Shown here: positions 5,258 through 7,286 of the stretch, in pieces
Layout of the letters: every line of letters starts with the position of its first letter
Numbering within the stretch: position 1 is the first letter of the stretch
Source of the DNA: an uncultured Oscillospiraceae bacterium
GTDB taxonomy: Bacteria > Bacillota > Clostridia > Oscillospirales > Ruminococcaceae
Reading direction: 5' to 3'
NCBI GenBank assembly: GCA_900556255.1
Contig: USNZ01000060.1
Coordinates: 1 to 7,286 of the forward strand
Length of the DNA stretch: 7,286 nucleotides
The notes under the pieces: generated by a model
Databases searched by the model: none
Seen by the model: the letters and a program-made list of their open reading frames with translations, nothing else
Told to the model about the DNA's origin: nothing
Translations under genes and position numbers: made by a program

Positions 5258-5263
5258 TATAAT
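5258..5263 (+). promoter_or_regulatory. Candidate promoter -10 (TATAAT) for ispDF-cdaA
   Basis: A perfect TATAAT lies 37 nt before the ispDF start. The hexamer 17 nt upstream (TAGATT) is a poor -35. A TTGTCA at 5244-5249 is only 8 nt away, but it stands 16 nt before a TATGTA (5266-5271), so two overlapping promoters are possible. An AT-rich upstream tract (about 5212-5246) could act as an UP element. Confidence 0.55.
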
Positions 5264-5300
5264 GTTATGTAAACATTAGTAAAAGGGGGTAGTGTACCCT

Positions 5301-6434
5301 ATGACGATTTCTACATTTCCGTCCGTTACCGCTGTCATTGTTGCGGCGGGGGCCTCGCGCCGTATGGGGTTTGACAAGCTCAGTTTTCGATTACCCTGCG
5401 GCAGCACCGTTTTGCAGGAAAGCTGCGCCGCCTTCGCCGCCCACGACGCCGTTACCGAGCTTGTGCTGGTGGCAGGGCAGAATATTGCCGACTGCAAGGC
5501 CATTGCCGAGAGCTGCTCCAAGCCCTGCACCGTGGTGCAGGGAGGTGCCACCCGCGCCGACAGCGTTAAAAACGGCCTGGCCGCCGCCCACGGCGAACTG
5601 GTAGCCATCCATGATGCCGCCCGCCCCTTTGTGAGTGCCGACCTTATCACAAAAGCCTTGCAGACTGCCGCCGAAAGCGGAGCCGCCGCACCGGCTGTGC
5701 CTGTCAAAGACACCATTAAAATTGCCGCGGACAGCCGTGTCGTTTCCACGCCCGACCGCAGCACCCTGTTTGCCGTGCAGACACCCCAGTGTTTTCGCAC
5801 CGTTCTTTACCGGCAGGCATTGGCTTCCGTGGACGCCGCGACGGCGGCACTTGTCACCGACGATTGCAGCCTGTTTGAACTCGCCGGTCTGCCGGTCACA
5901 CTGACCGAGGGCGACTACGCCAACCTGAAAATCACCACCCCTGAGGATTTACAAAAGGAGAAAACCATGCGCATTGGTCACGGATATGATGTTCACCGCT
6001 TAGTCGAGGATCGCAAGCTGATTTTGGGCGGTGTGGAGATTCCTTATGAAAAGGGCCTGCTGGGTCATTCCGACGCCGACGTTCTGCTGCACGCCGTCAT
6101 GGACGCCGTGCTGGGCGCGGCAGCACTGGGCGATATCGGCAAGCATTTTCCCGATACAGACCCCGCCTATAAGGGTGCCGATTCTCTGGCGCTGACCCGT
6201 GAGGTTGCCGCCATTTTGTCCCGCCACGGCTACAAGCTGGGCAATGTGGACGCCACGCTCATCTGCCAGGCCCCCAAGCTGGCGCCGTATATTCCCGCCA
6301 TGCGCCAAAACATTGCCGAGGCCTTCGGGGTCGATATTTCTGCCGTCAGCGTAAAGGCCACTACCGAGGAACGCCTGGGTTTTACCGGCGAGGGGCTGGG
6401 CATTGCCGCCCACGCCGTAGCCTTGATCGAGTAA
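5301..6434 (+). CDS. ispDF: Bifunctional IspD/IspF enzyme of the MEP isoprenoid pathway
   Basis: This is one frame of 377 residues. Residues 1-222 are IspD (2-C-methyl-D-erythritol 4-phosphate cytidylyltransferase), making CDP-ME from MEP and [46 protein letters not shown] and TDDCSLFE. Residues 223-377 are IspF (MEcPP synthase), which cyclises CDP-ME 2-phosphate: GHGYDVHRL with metal ligands at IspF D8 and H10, [12 protein letters not shown] with the third ligand H, and [22 protein letters not shown] at the end. Both domains have normal length and are joined with almost no linker. ATG 5301 is preferred over the in-frame GTG at 5292 because GGGGG at 5285-5289 is only 2 nt from the GTG; the 11-nt spacing to the ATG is slightly long. 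A second SD and ATG occur at the domain junction. IspE, which acts between the two, is not in the window. Confidence 0.95.
   Translation: MTISTFPSVTAVIVAAGASRRMGFDKLSFRLPCGSTVLQESCAAFAAHDAVTELVLVAGQNIADCKAIAESCSKPCTVVQGGATRADSVKNGLAAAHGELVAIHDAARPFVSADLITKALQTAAESGAAAPAVPVKDTIKIAADSRVVSTPDRSTLFAVQTPQCFRTVLYRQALASVDAATAALVTDDCSLFELAGLPVTLTEGDYANLKITTPEDLQKEKTMRIGHGYDVHRLVEDRKLILGGVEIPYEKGLLGHSDADVLLHAVMDAVLGAAALGDIGKHFPDTDPAYKGADSLALTREVAAILSRHGYKLGNVDATLICQAPKLAPYIPAMRQNIAEAFGVDISAVSVKATTEERLGFTGEGLGIAAHAVALIE
5956..5969 (+). promoter_or_regulatory. Internal RBS and start codon at the IspD-IspF junction
   Basis: AGGAG (5956-5960) stands 6 nt before an in-frame ATG (5967) that begins [12 protein letters not shown], the usual N-terminus of free IspF. 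From here a separate 155-residue IspF could be translated, the normal size of the stand-alone enzyme. Confidence 0.5.
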
Positions 6435-6465
6435 TTTCACAGCAGGGAAGGAGGACTGGGTTCCC

Positions 6466-7286
6466 ATGCTGAAAAACGACATGATAAGCGCGATCCTTAG
6501 CAGCCTGCGCGCATTCAACCCTTTTTCTGACACAATAGACATTCTCATTATATCGTTTGTTTTTTACCAGCTTGTCTTGTTTGCACGGCGTTCTCGTGCC
6601 GGCCAGCTGGTCAAGGGCATCTTCTTGCTGGTGGTGTTTTACGGCTTGGCTGTCATGCTGCAGCTGCGCACCGTCACCTGGCTGTTGAATAACGTCATCA
6701 CCATCGGCTTTATGGCCGCCGTGGTTATCTTTCAGCCGGAACTGCGCCGCACACTGGAGCGCATGGGGCAAAGCGCCAGCTGGTCCAGCAAGCTGTTCGG
6801 CAGCTACCGACGCGCCGACCCCACCCTGCGCGGGGCATGGCAGAGCGCCGTCGTGGCTATCTGCGACGCTGCCGAGCAGCTTTCCGACACGCGCACCGGC
6901 GCACTTATGGTTTTGGAACGCCGCAACAATCTGGATGAGATCATCCGCACCGGAACGCCGATGCACGCCGATGTCATCCGCGAGATGCTGGGCACCATTT
7001 TCTATGAAGGCACACCCCTGCATGACGGCGCGGTAGTCATCCGCGACGGCGAAATTGTTGCCGCGGGCTGTGTGCTGCCGCTGTCCAACAACCTGGAAAT
7101 GGGCAAGGACATGGGCACCCGCCACCGCGCGGGCCTTGGCATGAGCGAGAATTCCGATGCCATCGTCGTCATTGTCAGCGAGGAGACCGGTATTATCTCC
7201 CTGGCCAAAAACGGCGTACTGATTCGCCGCCTGGACCGCCAGAACCTGTTCAACCTGCTGCAGGAGGAAGTCGTCCCGCCGGAGGA
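6466..7286 (+). CDS. cdaA: CdaA-type membrane diadenylate cyclase (c-di-AMP synthase), 3' end cut by window edge
   Basis: The frame is open from ATG 6466 to the right edge, giving 273 visible residues; family members are about 270-290 long, so little is missing. Three hydrophobic helices lie at about 25-42, 50-66 and 72-90 (ending VVIFQPELRRTLER), as in CdaA. The DAC domain follows, with GTPLHDGAVVI (DGA at 187-189) and GTRHRAG (RHR at 219-221), the two catalytic motifs that bind ATP and metal. The enzyme joins two ATP into c-di-AMP, which controls potassium and osmolyte transport and cell-wall balance. The start has AAGGAGG (6448-6454) with a rather long 11-nt gap; a second ATG at 6481 is possible. 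It lies 31 nt after ispDF on the same strand with no terminator between them, so one operon is likely. The usual partner cdaR would lie beyond the edge. Confidence 0.95.
   Translation, partial: MLKNDMISAILSSLRAFNPFSDTIDILIISFVFYQLVLFARRSRAGQLVKGIFLLVVFYGLAVMLQLRTVTWLLNNVITIGFMAAVVIFQPELRRTLERMGQSASWSSKLFGSYRRADPTLRGAWQSAVVAICDAAEQLSDTRTGALMVLERRNNLDEIIRTGTPMHADVIREMLGTIFYEGTPLHDGAVVIRDGEIVAAGCVLPLSNNLEMGKDMGTRHRAGLGMSENSDAIVVIVSEETGIISLAKNGVLIRRLDRQNLFNLLQEEVVPPE

Noticed and set aside
5244..5263. TTGTCA and TATAAT as one promoter before ispDF
   Set aside because: The two hexamers are only 8 nt apart, far too close for a sigma-A promoter; they may belong to two different overlapping promoters.
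6382..7125. A 247-residue minus-strand reading frame opposite cdaA
   Set aside because: It is antisense to the DAC domain and the membrane helices of cdaA, with no recognisable motif.
1..7286. CRISPR array or insertion sequence
   Set aside because: No regularly spaced repeat-spacer units, no transposase frame and no terminal inverted repeats were seen on either strand.

Overview
The window suggests an endospore-forming, fairly GC-rich member of the Bacillota, most likely class Clostridia and plausibly an Oscillospirales-type lineage. This rests on the conserved order spoIVB - spo0A - ispDF - cdaA, the divergent receiver domain of Spo0A and the strong AGGAGG-type ribosome binding sites. The lineage is an inference from gene content, not from a search.

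Region 1 (1 to about 2765) is the right-hand end of an integrated mobile element (prophage, phage satellite or other integrative element). Its two genes run leftwards on the minus strand: a 77-residue helix-turn-helix protein (2212-2445), then, overlapping by ATGA, a large primase-helicase (738 residues visible, cut by the left edge). The primase-helicase joins a PrimPol-type primase, a PriCT-1 domain and a D5/P4-type SF3 helicase. The roughly 370 bp between the HTH start and the first chromosomal gene hold paired direct repeats, an AT-rich stretch, a minus-strand terminator and, at the boundary, the 3' part of a tRNA gene ending in CCA with no 5' part. That is the usual scar of integration into a tRNA gene, so 2742-2765 is read as an attachment site. 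No integrase is visible.

Region 2 (about 2766-5300) is the host sporulation locus: a hairpin terminator that was probably the original end of the tRNA transcription unit, then spoIVB (serine peptidase of the sigma-K checkpoint), a terminator, a 334-bp regulatory gap and spo0A (master response regulator of sporulation). The gap holds a Spo0A box (TGTCGAA), a well-formed sigma-A type promoter and a 7+3+7 palindrome overlying that promoter. A terminator closes spo0A.

Region 3 (5301-7286) is a housekeeping operon: a fused ispDF gene (two steps of the MEP isoprenoid pathway) followed 31 bp later by cdaA, a membrane diadenylate cyclase making c-di-AMP, open at the right edge.

The most interesting points are the tRNA-derived junction next to spoIVB, the compact terminator/RBS/promoter arrangement before spoIVB, the loss of one of the paired acidic residues in the Spo0A receiver, the operator-like palindrome over the spo0A promoter, an internal translation start inside ispDF, and a candidate control or origin region in the mobile element.
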